Shown here piece by piece: positions 1 to 11,675 of a stretch of 64,000 nt of DNA. The notes below the pieces were generated by a model. The model made no database searches. It was not told the DNA's origin and saw only the letters and a list, made by a program, of their open reading frames with translations. How positions within the stretch are numbered: the first letter of the stretch is position 1; each line of letters begins with the position of its first letter. This stretch comes from Turritopsis dohrnii (lineage: Eukaryota > Cnidaria > Hydrozoa > Anthoathecata > Oceaniidae): contig BQMF02000213.1 in NCBI GenBank assembly GCA_027922465.2, positions 186,001 through 250,000 on the forward strand. Direction: 5' to 3'. Position numbers and translations under genes: made by a program.

Positions 1-146
1 TGGCGAGCGACGCCGCCTGGGATGTTTTTGAGTTGCGATTCTATGATTTATTTTTTCATCATGGGGTACGTACACGGGAATGGTGGATTTGACCTAATGT
101 TTTCGAAGTTAAGTTCGGTAAAAAGTTTTTACCCGGGATACTAGTA
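1..146 (+). repeat. End fragment of a dispersed repeat ending CGGGATACTAGT
   Basis: This stretch reappears almost unchanged at about 49578-49692 (same run of words from GAGTTGCGATTCTATG to the GGGATA-TAGT end). A similar end, ACACGGGATACTAGT, closes the insertion at 42625. The first 20 bases also match the GC-rich hairpin of the local Helitrons (GGCGAGCGACGCCGCC). It is therefore the terminal part of a repeat family whose start lies outside the window. No coding content is seen. Confidence 0.7.
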
Positions 147-609
147 ACCAATATAATCTACATAAACAAAAATTGTTGATAAACTTTTCAGCAACGGCTT
201 TAAAAAAATACCAATGAGTTTCTGTTCCGAATTTTCTCACATGTTTATAAAACTTTTGTTAACTTACGGAATGTCAAATTTGTTTACAGAATGCAAAGCA
301 CCCTTGAAAAACCCACTAGCTTATGTTCTGTATTTTACAAACAACAAGTTTTTAAAAGAAGCAATGGAATACCCTGTACCTATAAATTCAATATGTTCTA
401 GATCTTTTCGTGAATACTTTTTCATATGAAATGTGAACATGTAAAAATGAAAAATATGGGATTTATATGGGTTTTGCGGATTCGCCAAAAATCTTGAAGA
501 AAAAACCTATTAATGGTGGGGCAAATTTTGACGATTTCATGGCAAAATTGCAAAAATAAATCCCACCATTAACAGTGCCACAAGAAATTCTCCAGCGTTA
601 ATATAAGTA

Positions 610-1422
610 CTAGCCGCCAAGGCGACGTCACACGCGGCCCATGTTTAGCCTGCGTTGTGTCACCACCTGCTCCAAATTATTGCACTTAAAACCACTGTTT
701 GGTTTTCATTTACGATTTTAAACCAATCAAATATCAGTTTAACAATACCCTCAAAATGCAGAGAGAAAAAAACTTTTCAACCCATTATTAGCTTTTGTTT
801 TACGCGCTCTAACATGGGTGCTGTCATAATTAGGTGAAAAAATGGTTTTTCTTGAAAAGATCACACAGGAGGAGAAAAAAATGCACATGCTAAATGAATG
901 AAGTGAATAAAAAAAACGTTCGATCAGATTAAAAGTAATCAAATAAAAGAAATTAAGACAACTTCGAGACAAAAGCGAAAAAATATTTTGTTTCATGATA
1001 CTCTTTTTTTACCTATCGTTTTTTTAAATATTTTGATTGTCTGAGATGGGTGAACTTTTTTTCGAGCCGTCAGGCAAGCTGATACATTGGCAAACTGAAC
1101 ACGCCACGTTCTGCCACTGCTGCTTTTTGTCCAAAATGTGCATTCAGTTAGTTTCTTTGTATTTAGATGATGTATTGTTTTCAAAGCCAAGTCAACGGTG
1201 TTCATTGGAATATAAAACTAACAATGATAATAAAAAAAAATGTTATTCCTATTGGTTCACCAGCCAAAAAAAGTCACGTTCGATTGGGGTTACAATGTAT
1301 TTGTTTCGAACTCCCGTCGCACACAAAAATAGAAATAATTTCGCTCACAACTGAATCTACCATTTTGCATGACTTACAGACAAACAAACAAACAGACAGA
1401 GAATTGGCTATAAATATATAGA
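610..1422 (-). mobile_element. Non-autonomous Helitron, copy 1
   Basis: On the minus strand the element ends in a GC-rich segment followed by CTAG, with a host T next to it (plus strand ACTAG at 609-613), as Helitron 3' ends do. Its 5' region is the TCTATATATTTATAGCC...CTCTGTCTGTTTG motif that also begins the elements at 26201, 47222 and 62375. The interior shares words with those elements, for example the GTCTGAGA-GGGTGAACTTTTTTTCGAG block. No Rep/helicase coding sequence is present, so it must rely on an autonomous relative. The base before the inferred 5' TC is G rather than the expected A, so the exact 5' end is approximate. Confidence 0.8.
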
Positions 1423-2271
1423 CTATAAATATATCGACTAGCGTATTTGCCTTAAAGTTTGAAACGCAGATTTCTAATGGATTTTTCGCTTTAATTTTCT
1501 TTTTTCTTTTGGCTCTTACAGAATTTCTTTAACAAATCTTAATCTTATTTTGATTATAAAATACATATCCATGGTTTCAGTTCACACATTTCTTTTGTTT
1601 GTAGCAAATGCTTTCTGATATTACTTGTTAAGCCTTATTTACACTTTTTGAAAGGTATAGTAGCATCAGTGTGACATAGGCATAAGAGATAACAAAAAGT
1701 AACAAAAGTTTTGTTTGTTTTTGTTTCCTTTGCATAGCTTGCAATGTATAGCTGGCTGTGTGTACAAATTGGTCTCCTTGAGCGCATGGCATTTTTAGCT
1801 AAAGCTACATTTCTTTAGAAGGATGTCAGATAAGCATACCGTGAAGGAGTTGAAAAGAGTAAAAATGAATGGATCTTAACTCCCAAAGATGTTTGAAAAG
1901 TGACTTCTCAGTTTTATTCTTTAAAGATCATCTTATAATCTTGTATGTACTATATTGGCATATATCATTTTCTTTCCTTTAGTCCTTTTGCTACGGTGGC
2001 CGGTACGGGCCATGGTAAAAATAAGTTTAAATTTAAAAAAAGATCGTATGAAATAAAGGATTAAAATTTGAAAAGTAACAAAATAAAAATTCAATCGGAT
2101 AAAGAATATAAGAAAGACAAAAACAATAACGAAATAGTGAAAATAAAATCAAATCTGTGAATATTTATTTACTTGCAACAAAATTTTGTTCAACAACCAA
2201 GAAAAAAGTTTAGAGATCAATAAGCTGGCGTTTTTACCTATTGGGAGAGCACGTTTTAGCAACATTTTAAA
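1423..2271. other. Upstream flank of the HECT-like pseudogene; no gene seen
   Basis: About 850 bp of AT-rich sequence between the Helitron and the zinc-ribbon start codon, identical in copy 2 (11676-12524). No convincing ORF, RNA gene or repeat end was recognised. It may include the old promoter and 5' UTR of the HECT-like gene. Confidence 0.5.
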
Positions 2272-3754
2272 ATGGCAGGCATGAGTCACTGCCAAATGTG
2301 TGGCTTCAAGTTAGAACAGTTTGATCTGTTTTGTGCCTGCTGTGGTGAAGCTAAGACACCAGATAAACCGAGAACTTGTAATTCATCTGGAGTAATGAAT
2401 TTAGAAGAATATCGTCAGCGGAAAAGTGCTGAAAGAGCTACTCATTTCAAAGATAAACGACCAGCAGCAACCACGATGTCAACTTCATCGTCAAAAGCTA
2501 AAAGAAATGGTATTAGTAAATGTTGGATTAATGAAACCTGATGATTTTGACTTATGGAAGCCTATACGTGTGAAGAAATTGCCGATAAGAATCGAATCGA
2601 CTGCCAGTTCATCTGCAATCAAGTTGGCAGCAGTGAACAAGCATGCATCTCATGATCAGTTATTTTGTGCAGAAGATGATTATGTTCTGTTATATCCAGT
2701 CGGGAACGAAGTTGTATATGCGCCAGGAATACCTGGTGATCAGTGCAGGTTTTTCACACTAGACAAATATAAAGAGGAAATTTGCAAACCTTACTCTCAG
2801 TTGAAATTTTACTTGACTCCGGCTGGTTTGTATAATGCATATGACTCAGATGATATTGACAAAGTAACTTTCAGACCATTGCCAAAAAGTGACATTCTTT
2901 TTGATGAACCTGATGATCTGGATGTGTGTACCAGTTGTCCAGCAACGACTAAAGAACTGAGTGAAAATAAAGATTGTCTTAACAATGTTGAAAGTGAAGT
3001 ACCTTTGTCTGCAAGAAACAAAATTAAAGGGCTTGCTGAAAAAGATTTAACATTGTCTGAAAAGTTAGGTAATATTAAGGACATTTTTCTGCCAGTGACT
3101 CTACTCTTATCAGTTTGAGAAGAATAGAATTAACTAAGGATGGAATAAAGCCATTTCATGTATAATTTATTAATGAAGAAGGTGTTGATGCAGGAGGACT
3201 ATCTTGGGAGTTCTTTTCATGTATTTTTGAAGATGCTCAGCAATATTTAATGCAAGGTAATCAACAACTAACTTTTATACATGACTTACAGAAGCTGGCA
3301 AATGGTGACTTTATGAGATTTAGGCATCTTATTGGTTTGGCGTTAGTGTTCGGTTACCCTGGTCCTAGATGTTTCATGGCAACAGTTGTATCACATTTAT
3401 TAGATCAAGAGTTTGTTTTACCTGACATAAGAAGTGTTCCAGATTTAGAATTGCAAGAAAAGCTTTCAGGAATTTTGAAATGCAAAGATGAGGAAAAACT
3501 GAAAGGTATTTTCAATAATTTTCCTGAAAGATTTGACATGGGTGTTACCCAATTGACTTGGACTATTGACACCAAAGAAAAATAAGTGAAAGACATGGTG
3601 AGGCATGTTTGCTTATCTTCTTGTATGGAAGAAATTGCTGAAGTTAAAAATGGCATGGATATACTTGGTGTTCGTGATATTTGTAAGTTGCATCCAGATG
3701 ATGCTAGGTGTGAATTCGGAAGAGCATCGTCACCATCCGTAGCAGATGTATTAA
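2272..3754 (+). pseudogene. Zinc-ribbon/HECT E3-ligase-like pseudogene, 5' and N-lobe part, copy 1
   Basis: The reading starts at an ATG with a paired CxxC zinc ribbon (CQMCG...CACCG). It continues through a domain with the LVNVGLM and LYPVGNEVVYAPG blocks, then a HECT N-lobe start (EEGVDAGGLSWEFF). HECT proteins normally transfer ubiquitin from an E2 through a C-lobe cysteine. The gene is broken by a frameshift near 2505, another near 3095, an in-frame TAA at 3163-3165 and another at 3583-3585. It is then interrupted at the TTAA at 3751-3754 by a Kolobok-like insertion. All these lesions also occur in copy 2. The C-lobe that follows the insertion in copy 2 is absent here. Assignment to the cnidarian zinc-ribbon/HECT family comes from motif memory, not a search. 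Confidence 0.8.
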
Positions 3755-5113
3755 AGGACTGGTATCATGAAATTTTCGAAATTTCATTTTTTGTTGTTTT
3801 CTTGTAGTTTAAAGGTAGAAAAATTAACTATTGTCAGTTTTTGTAACAAAAAGTGCTTTTATCCCCTCTATAATTAAAGTTAAAAAACTAATAATTTATT
3901 CCTCATAATTAAGTGACATCATTGAAGAAGTTTGCTTCTAAAGAGAGTTGCCGTTACAAGTCAACTGTTCTTGATAAGAAACATATCATTGAAAAATTAT
4001 ACATTAAATAAGTTATTTTACTATTATGGTTATTTGTGCTGCTGTTGGTTGTGACAGTGATTCAACCAAAAATCAGAAAGTAAGTCTTTTCCGTCTTCCA
4101 AGAGACGGAAAGCTGAAAAAAATATGGGTTGATAAACTGAAAAGAGCTAACCTTCCTGCTGAGAAAAATATTCGTGTCTGTCATAAACATTTTGAGGATT
4201 GTTGTTTTGAGAGAGATTTGAAGGTAAGTTATATTATATTTACATTAATTGTTATTCAAGTATGAATTTAAAACAACAGTTTTCCCTCGTATTTTTATTC
4301 TCACAATTTTGTAAATATTTTCTTAGCGTAGTAACTTTGTGTACAAATTTTCTCCTTTCAAGAAATATGTATGATCTTTTACAGCACGTGCAACGCCCAA
4401 TAGGTTTTCCCGATTATGCTCCAAATAAAAGAATTTTTTATTTAGAATGAATTACTAAATCTGCCAACTCGAAGAATTCTAAAACCCGATGCTATTCCAA
4501 CAATATTTTCACACTCAAACATCGCTAAGAAAAGGTTATCTAGTTGTCATACAGGAGAGTCTTCTGTTAAGAGACAGGTGATTTGACCTCGCCTTGATAT
4601 ATAAATCTGAACTGAAAATCAGCGTTATATTGAGATTTTATTTTACATTTCAGATTGTTGAAAATGCGTGTGAAACTCATTCCAAAGAAATTTTCGATGA
4701 TCAAGTTGTTGAGCCTGTTGAAGTACAAAGTATATCTACTCAAACTGAAACAGTAGTAGTAGTCCAATGTGACAAAGAAACATAAACTGACTTTGAAATG
4801 CTAGATCATAATGTTTCATTTTCAGACACATCCTCGTTGTCAAATGAAGAACAAGATACTAGCGTTCACATTTCTGATATAGAAACAGATGATAGTGAAA
4901 GCGACAACTTAGAATCAAAAACAAGAATATCATCAGCTTTCATTATCTATTGGACATCAAACAGTTAATTTACTTTGCATATTTGGCCATGCAAACGTCT
5001 GGTGATCTCAACCAGTTAGTCGATCGCACTTCACTGGAAATGTAGTTGTTTCAGCAGGAGTGCTTTTTAGTTCGAATACGTTTGAGAAAATACGAAGATT
5101 TTTCGAAGTAATT
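3755..5113 (+). mobile_element. Kolobok-like transposon, 5' part only, copy 1
   Basis: It begins right after TTAA with AGGACTGGTATCAT, the terminal inverted repeat defined in copy 2 (14008-17517). It contains the first exons of the THAP transposase and then stops at 5113, where a minus-strand non-LTR retrotransposon fragment starts. The rest of the element, including the P2RX7-like gene and the right inverted repeat, is missing from this copy. Confidence 0.85.
4026..5113 (+). pseudogene. THAP-domain transposase, truncated, copy 1
   Basis: Exon 1 (4026-4223) encodes a THAP zinc finger: it opens MVICAAVGC and has the spaced Cys/His pattern CAAVGC, W near residue 36, and CHKHF. A GTAAGT donor follows. 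Exon 2 starts after the TTTAG at about 4444 and reads NELLNLPTRRILKPDAIPT; exon 3 begins after TTTCAG near 4653. An in-frame TAA follows at 4783-4785, as in copy 2. This copy also lost about 80 bp near 4960, including the LKRCLTCG segment, and ends at 5113. THAP domains bind DNA and are typical of the N-termini of P-element and Kolobok transposases. Confidence 0.8.
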
Positions 5114-6587
5114 ACAATATAATAACAATACAATACAGGATTCTGGAAATAGGCATATAATGCCTTTGACACCAGGTTCGATCTTCAGTCATCTTCAACT
5201 TTACGATAACGTATCTTTCGAGGAGCAGTAATTTCCGCAAGGTTCATTTCGACATCGTACATTAATCCAGTGTCTTTCCATAGTTTATCGAATCTGTTCT
5301 TAAAGCTATTCAATGATGGAGCTTCGGCTACTTTCGGAGGCAGATTGTTCCACTGTTCTGCAACCCGATTCTTGAAAAAGTACTTCTTGATATCTTTACC
5401 GCGCTTTTCTCTTGTCACAGTAAATTTATGGCAACGTAAATGCAGATCCGGATAATCCTGCGTTCTGAGCTGGATTAAATTTCCAACAGCTTCCGTATCG
5501 TAATGCTGATGAGTCATTTTGTACAACTCAATCATATCACCCCTGTATCGTCGGAACTCGAGTGTTGGCAAATCCATGATCTCTAACCTTTCCTTGTAGC
5601 TTAAGTTGTACATTCCAGGCAATAGTTTTGTTGCTCGTCGCTGCACTCCTTCCAAAAGTTTTTTCTGTTGTTTGAGATGCGGGTTCCATACAGGTGCTCC
5701 GTATTCAAGATGGGGTCGCACAATGCTCGTGAAAAGTTGTTTAAAGGTGTCTTTATCCAAGTGCATAAATGTACGTCTTAACATGCCAACAAGTCCATTC
5801 GCTTTTTTGACTTTGTCATTGATGTGCTTGTCAAAAGTGAGGTTTTCATCAAAATATATTCCCAGGTCTTTTACGTCTTGTTTCTTGTCGAGTATAGTTC
5901 CATCAATTTCATATTGTGTCGGTGCAGGTGCCTTCAGTTTAGATTTAATCTGCATGTGCTCGCATTTATCAGGATGAAATTTTAACAGAAAAGTGTCTGT
6001 CCATTGTTGTAGTTTGGTAAGATCCTGCTGAAGAGTTTCGGCAGCATTTACATCCAATTCTTGGAACACCTTCAAATCATCCGCGTACAGAAAAAGTTCT
6101 GACTTCTCAGGAACATCCGCCAAAGTGTTGATGAAAATAACAAATAGAAGAGGGCCTAGCACAGACCCCTGGGGTACTCCAGAGGTCACACGGGACATAT
6201 CGGACTTGTGTTGGTTTACAACAACTTGTTGGTATCGATCGGTTAAAAAATCTTGAATCCAGGAGAGTATTGATCCTTTAAGTCCATAGTGCCGTAGAAT
6301 CTCAATCAATCTGCGATGCGGGACTGTATCGAATGCCTTTTTGAAATCGCAATAGATAACATCTATTACACCTCCGTTTTCAAGGATTTTGGTCCATTTA
6401 TCCATTATTTTTAGGAGCTGCAGAATGGTAGATCTTCCTCCCAGGAAACCAAATTGACGGGTAGTTAACAGATTGTTCTCCTTTAGGTATGATAGCAACG
6501 ATGAACGTATAATCGATTCAAAGATTTTAGAAGCAATGCTTGTTAAACTGATTGGTCTGATTGGATACCAGCGTATCCTAACGTATC
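5114..6587 (-). pseudogene. Non-LTR retrotransposon reverse transcriptase, 5'-truncated
   Basis: A long open frame (real sequence from about 6587 down to 5185) carries RT motifs in order: RPISLTSIASKIFE, QFGFLGGRST, CDFKKAFDTVPH, SGVPQGSVLGPLLF and the catalytic YADD. The thumb and C-terminal tail typical of jockey/CR1-like elements follow, ending near RFDKLW. The 3' tail is a short AT-rich array (AATACAATAC...) next to truncated Kolobok sequence, as expected for the 3' end of such an element. The endonuclease half is missing. The first roughly 15 residues of the longest ORF are read from Helitron sequence and do not belong to the RT. The RT portion has no internal stop, so it is younger than most repeats here. 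Confidence 0.85.
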
Positions 6588-7068
6588 CTTGCCTGACTGT
6601 CTGAGACGGGTGAACTTTTTTTCGAGCAATCAAAATGTTTAAAAACCGATAGGTAAAAAAAGAGTATCATGATACAAAATTTTTTTTTTTGCTTTTGTCT
6701 TAATAGTTGTCTTTCAATCTATTTTAATCAGATCGAACATTTTTTTTTATTCACTTTATTCATTTAGCACGTGCCTTTTTCTCTCTCCTCCCGTGTGATC
6801 TTTTTAAAAAGAAAAACCATTTCCCCCTTACGTTTGATAGCACCTATGTTAGAGCGCGTAACTTTTTTAAAACAAAAGCTAATAAAAAGTTGAAGTTTCT
6901 TCTCTCTACGTTTTGAGTGTATTGTTACACTGATAAAAGATTGGTTCTACCAGAGGTTGTGACTTCAAATCTGCTTCTGGTTGAACACAAGTTGTACGAG
7001 ACGTTTATTGATACAGTGATACAGAGCAGGTGGAGATGGGCGGCGAGCGACGCCGCCTTGGCGGCTAG
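6588..7068 (+). mobile_element. Helitron 3' half
   Basis: From CTTGCCTGACTGTCTGAGACGG onward this matches the second half of the complete Helitrons at 26201-27138 and 47222-48061. It ends with the 7-bp stem hairpin GGCGGCG-AGCGA-CGCCGCC, then TTGGCGG and CTAG, followed by T. The 5' half is missing and replaced by the reverse-transcriptase fragment. It is non-coding. Confidence 0.85.
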
Positions 7069-7766
7069 TATCAATTTAATGTATTTTGTATTTTTTTTAT
7101 AATTTTTTAAGATGAGAGAGAACACGTGCGTTCACCACTATGCAGAATGTATAGAATTGAATACCACCATGTGAAGTCAACACGAAAGTTGGAAGATAAT
7201 GATGATGATGATAATGATGATGAACAAAATCGGAAACTGACATTCGCCTATCTCATGAAACTACTACTTGCTATGCCGTGAAACTACTACTCACTTACGC
7301 TCGCTGCGGGGGGAATAAAATCAAAGTTAACTTATAACTGTGTATTATAAAGAAATAAAGTACTTCGTGATGTGCATTTTTATAAGCATAGTAAATTTCA
7401 CAAAAGCTCTCACAAAATAGAAACAGAGAGAATTAAAATTTTAAGTGTATAGGCCAAATAAATTTAGATATGCTTAGCAGGAACAACATAGTTGCGTGAA
7501 TATACTTTTTTTCTTCCTTTTTTTTACAAAACTGAGGCTGGGTATGCCTATAAACTTTATGCATATAAAAAAAAATATCTCATAATCTGATCTAAATACA
7601 TCTCATCGACACCAAAAACTCAAATTTGCTGAGCCATATAACTTTTTTTTCTAATGGATTCATAGAACAAGTTGCCTTAACAAAATCAATTTTTTTTCAA
7701 AAGGATTGAAACATGAAATAACACACAGTTTATGTTTGGAACACAACGAGTTCATTAAAAGAAGTA
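7069..7766. other. AT-rich intergenic sequence, nothing recognised
   Basis: No supported gene. It contains a short GATGAT-rich stretch near 7197-7222 and several A/T homopolymers. No repeat end is clear until the pogo-like MITE at 7767. Confidence 0.5.
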
Positions 7767-8483
7767 GTGAAACATCCTTAAAGCGAAACTTATGGGACCA
7801 TAGATTTTGTCCGCTTTAGGGAGGTGTCCGCCTGGAGAGGGTTTGCTTATTTTGGCCAGAAACGCGGAAGAAATTCTTCTCCTTAATTGGGAACCCATTA
7901 GGCATGTCCATATTACCCTTTGCTATTGCCCAGTTTGGCAAAAAACATTCATAAAGTGAAATTTGACCTGACAATAAACATTTGTCTGGCGTATTAAAAA
8001 ACCGTCAGGACTGAAAATGATTGCAAAGCTATACACCTCTTTGAAACTCCAAATAGTGCTGTCCAAAATGTTGTTATAGTTGTCTGGCATCTTTTGGAAA
8101 TTTTTATGTCTTCTAGACCGTTAATTAGTTTTGCCGCAAAGATTCACGTTGGTGGCCAAGAAAAGGCTGTCACTTGGGTAACAAATAAATTAAACCTTAT
8201 GATAAAAAAACAAGAAAATCTCGTAAACATATGTTTACAATAAGAAATAGAAATAAAATACTGAATTTTGATGTTCTTGTCGAAATTTTTCGGTCTCCGC
8301 TTTATAGAGGTAAATTTTAGGTGAAATTGTCGTGGGGAACCTGAAAAAATGTCTGCTTTAAGGAGGTGTCCGCTTAAGACTGTCCGCTTTGGGAAGGTTT
8401 CTTCATAATAGGTTAATAAGGGTTCGTCCATGACAAAATTTTTCGTCCATCATAGGGTGTCCGCTTTAAGGGAGGTTCCACTG
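7767..8483. mobile_element. Tc1/pogo-type MITE
   Basis: The right end reads GTCCGCTTTAAGGGAGGTTCCACTG followed by TA. The left end, after TA, reads GTGAAACATCCTTAAAGCGAAAC, a decayed inverted copy. Blocks of GTCCGCTTTAGGGAGGTGTCCGC recur near each end. CAGTGGAACCTC-type ends with TA target sites are typical of Tigger/pogo relatives. There is no transposase, so it is non-autonomous. Confidence 0.65.
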
Positions 8484-8548
8484 TACTAGTAAAATTTTAT
8501 AAAAATCTTTCACAAATTTTCTCGATTTTTAAAATTTTACAACTTTTC

Positions 8549-8663
8549 GCGTGTATTAAATTTCGCGATTTTGGATTTTTGAAAAATTTTAACTGTACTA
8601 GATTTTGCGATTTTTAGTAAAAAAAAATCGCAAAATTTAGATACCGCGAAATTGAATACACTT
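8549..8663. repeat. Nested inverted repeats (hairpin-forming)
   Basis: Outer arms CGTGTATTAAATTTCGCG (about 8549-8566) and CGCGAAATTGAATACAC (about 8645-8661) face each other. Inside lies a tight hairpin, ATTTTGCGATTTTT against AAAAATCGCAAAAT (about 8613-8639). It could be a very small MITE or a structured transcript. No coding content. Confidence 0.6.
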
Positions 8664-9530
8664 AAGGTGAATCCTTTTCCTTATTTTGATACTTTAATCG
8701 AATTTGAGTTTTATTTGAGTTTTACAAGCTGGACTTTCCAGCTTTACGTTCTTACAGGTTCACCTGTTCGGTTAATTATGAAGATGAATTTTCGTTTCTA
8801 CCAACTAAGTGGTCCTCAGACGAGCTTAAATGAAGATCTAATGCCAAGCAGTTGCTGATGACTAAATAAAAAGAGTACAATGTTATGTATAGCTGTACAG
8901 TACAATGCACCAATTCATTAACTAAATTCAGACCTTATAGAAACTTGAATTACAGCATTGTAATTTCAGCTCGAATTCATACCTGAAGGGAAAATAGTTA
9001 CTGAATTTCTCTATTTCATGGTGGCAGGTGAGTCAGTAATGGTCAATAAAACTCTAAATTTATCATCCCTATCATCCCAGTTCATGGAAATTCAATATAA
9101 ATTTTTCTTTTCCTCTGGTTAAAAAGGAAATCTAAAATAAATTGTATTTTGTCTGATTTTCAAATATCTTTCATAATGGCACAAAAACGTTGAAAATGAC
9201 AACAAATAGATGATGTGCTGTCAATTGTTCTAATTCTGAACACAAATCAAATCCAACTGTCGCATTAAAAACACTGCATGTCCTATACTATCAATGAAAC
9301 TAAAAACCATTTCCACTAATGAGTATGGATGTGTCTGCTCATTGACTCAAATCTTTTCACATTTAGAATTAGGAAGATTGCTGATCATCGCTAACAACAA
9401 AAGGCTAACATTTAAAGTATCTCTGGTAGCTAGTTCACTACACACGCAGTTAAAAGAATTTGGGCAAAGGCATCCATACGTATACAAACAATTCCAACAT
9501 ACTACACAACAGTTTTAAGGCAGAATTAAG
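8664..9530. other. Intergenic sequence, nothing recognised
   Basis: Only short, unconvincing ORFs are present (for example near 9294-9518). No domain, repeat end or RNA gene was recognised. Confidence 0.4.
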
Positions 9531-9532
9531 CA

Positions 9533-9895
9533 AACTGTTTATTTATTTATTTATTTATTTATGAATCTTTATACAGGATAAAAAACTTCAGTTTATATAC
9601 AAAAGTAAAAAACTGTTATCAACGTTTGTCCTGTTAAAAAGAAATATAAATGAAAGTAAAAGTAAAATTGAAGGGTTAATAAAAGGTAGAATATATACAT
9701 ATGTACTTAATTGTTAAAATGCTTATTTACAAGTAATTTGAAAGCTTCAAAAGTTGGAGTTGCATGAATTTCCAACGGCAAAGAATTGAAAATTTTCGCA
9801 CCTCCAAAATAAAAACTTCCTCTTGTGACTTCTAATTTGATGTTAGGCAATCTTAATAAAGCAGAGCTGTTTCTTGTTGTCCTTGAGTTTGTCAT
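9533..9895 (-). pseudogene. Non-LTR retrotransposon 3' end fragment
   Basis: The minus-strand reading 9895-9707 carries the C-terminal tail pattern of CR1/jockey-type ORF2 proteins: TRNSSALLRLPNIKLEVTRG, then FYFGGAKIFNSLP and a final FKLLVNKHF. Downstream on the minus strand it ends in repeated ATAAA units (plus strand TTTATTTATTTATTTA at 9538-9562), a usual 3' tail. All RT motifs are missing. Confidence 0.7.
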
Positions 9896-10862
9896 TTGGA
9901 AATAGTTCTTAAAAGCAACGTTTTTTAAGGTTCCTCTTGCTAAGAGAACATTCCTTCAATAAAGGTTGCTTAAATACTAATAAAAATGTCAGTATCTTAT
10001 AGACTAAGTGGAACCTTACAAAATGTACCTAAAATTAAGGCCACCTATAATTAATCATTCGTTCATAGTCTCCTGCAAGCATTCAGAATGAAAATTGAAT
10101 AATCATGCATTGAGTTTGATTATTTTTCTATAAAGTTATAAAATGATGAATCTTTTATTGTTGCGAAGTAACCAATATAATCAATATAACCAATATAATC
10201 TACATAAACAAAAATTGTTGATAAACTTTTCAGCAACGGCTTTAAAAAAATACCAATGAGTTTCTGTTCCGAATTTTCTCACATGTTTATAAAACTTTTG
10301 TTAACTTACGGAATGTCAAATTTGTTTACAGAATGCAAAGCACCCTTGAAAAACCCACTAGCTTATGTTCTGTATTTTACAAACAACAAGTTTTTAAAAG
10401 AAGCAATGGAATACCCTGTACCTATAAATTCAATATGTTCTAGATCTTTTCGTGAATACTTTTTCATATGAAATGTGAACATGTAAAAATGAAAAATAAT
10501 CAAATAATCACCACATTCCGCATAACAATGACTATGAACGAACAATTAATTAAAAGTGGCCTAAAGTAAGATTTGTAAATGGGTTGGATTAATCCTGATG
10601 TAAATATGCAAGTAAAACATGTTACCTTATTCATATAAATTGTTTGCGGGAGAATTCATTATGGAACAAATTTTAGTGAATTTGAACCTCAAAGAAATCG
10701 TGATTTATATGGGATTTATATGGGTTTTGCGGATTCGCCAAAAATCTTGAAGAAAAAACTTATTAATGGTGGGGCAAATTTTGACGATTTCATGGCAAAA
10801 TTGCAAAAATAAATCCCACCATTAACAGTGCCACAAGAAATTCTCCAGCATTAATATAAGTA

Positions 10863-11675
10863 CTAGCCGCCAAGGCGACGTCACACGCGGCCCATGTTTA
10901 GCCTGCGTTGTGTCACCACCTGCTCCAAATTATTGCACTTAAAACCACTGTTTGGTTTTCATTTACGATTTTAAACCAATCAAATATCAGTTTAACAATA
11001 CCCTCAAAATGCAGAGAGAAAAAAACTTTTCAACCCATTATTAGCTTTTGTTTTACGCGCTCTAACATGGGTGCTGTCATAATTAGGTGAAAAAATGGTT
11101 TTTCTTGAAAAGATCACACAGGAGGAGAAAAAAATGCACATGCTAAATGAATGAAGTGAATAAAAAAAACGTTCGATCAGATTAAAAGTAATCAAATAAA
11201 AGAAATTAAGACAACTTCGAGACAAAAGCGAAAAAATATTTTGTTTCATGATACTCTTTTTTTACCTATCGTTTTTTTAAATATTTTGATTGTCTGAGAT
11301 GGGTGAACTTTTTTTCGAGCCGTCAGGCAAGCTGATACATTGGCAAACTGAACACGCCACGTTCTGCCACTGCTGCTTTTTGTCCAAAATGTGCATTCAG
11401 TTAGTTTCTTTGTATTTAGATGATGTATTGTTTTCAAAGCCAAGTCAACGGTGTTCATTGGAATATAAAACTAACAATGATAATAAAAAAAAATGTTATT
11501 CCTATTGGTTCACCAGCCAAAAAAAGTCACGTTCGATTGGGGTTACAATGTATTTGTTTCGAACTCCCGTCGCACACAAAAATAGAAATAATTTCGCTCA
11601 CAACTGAATCTACCATTTTGCATGACTTACAGACAAACAAACAAACAGACAGAGAATTGGCTATAAATATATAGA
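10863..11675 (-). mobile_element. Non-autonomous Helitron, copy 2
   Basis: Same element as 610-1422, carried within the duplication. It has the minus-strand CTAG 3' terminus and the TCTATATATTTATAGCC 5' region. Its presence at the same relative place in both copies shows it inserted before the duplication. Confidence 0.8.

Larger units (their letters stand above)
147..5113 (+). repeat. Large direct duplication, copy 1
   Basis: Starting at AACCAATATAATCTACAT, this block is repeated almost base for base at 10189-15446. I see only a handful of substitutions (near 508, 2387, 4394 and 5081) and two large indels: about 210 bp present only in copy 2 (about 10499-10707), and about 80 bp missing here near 4960. 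Identity breaks abruptly at 5113, where a retrotransposon fragment begins. The block holds a Helitron, a HECT-family pseudogene and the beginning of a Kolobok-like element. A recent segmental duplication fits; an assembly artefact from two haplotypes is an alternative. Confidence 0.95.

Noticed and set aside
6588..6633. N-terminal residues of the long minus-strand RT ORF (MIARKKVHPSQ...)
   Set aside because: They are translated from Helitron sequence that also occurs without any RT at other sites, so they are not part of the RT protein.
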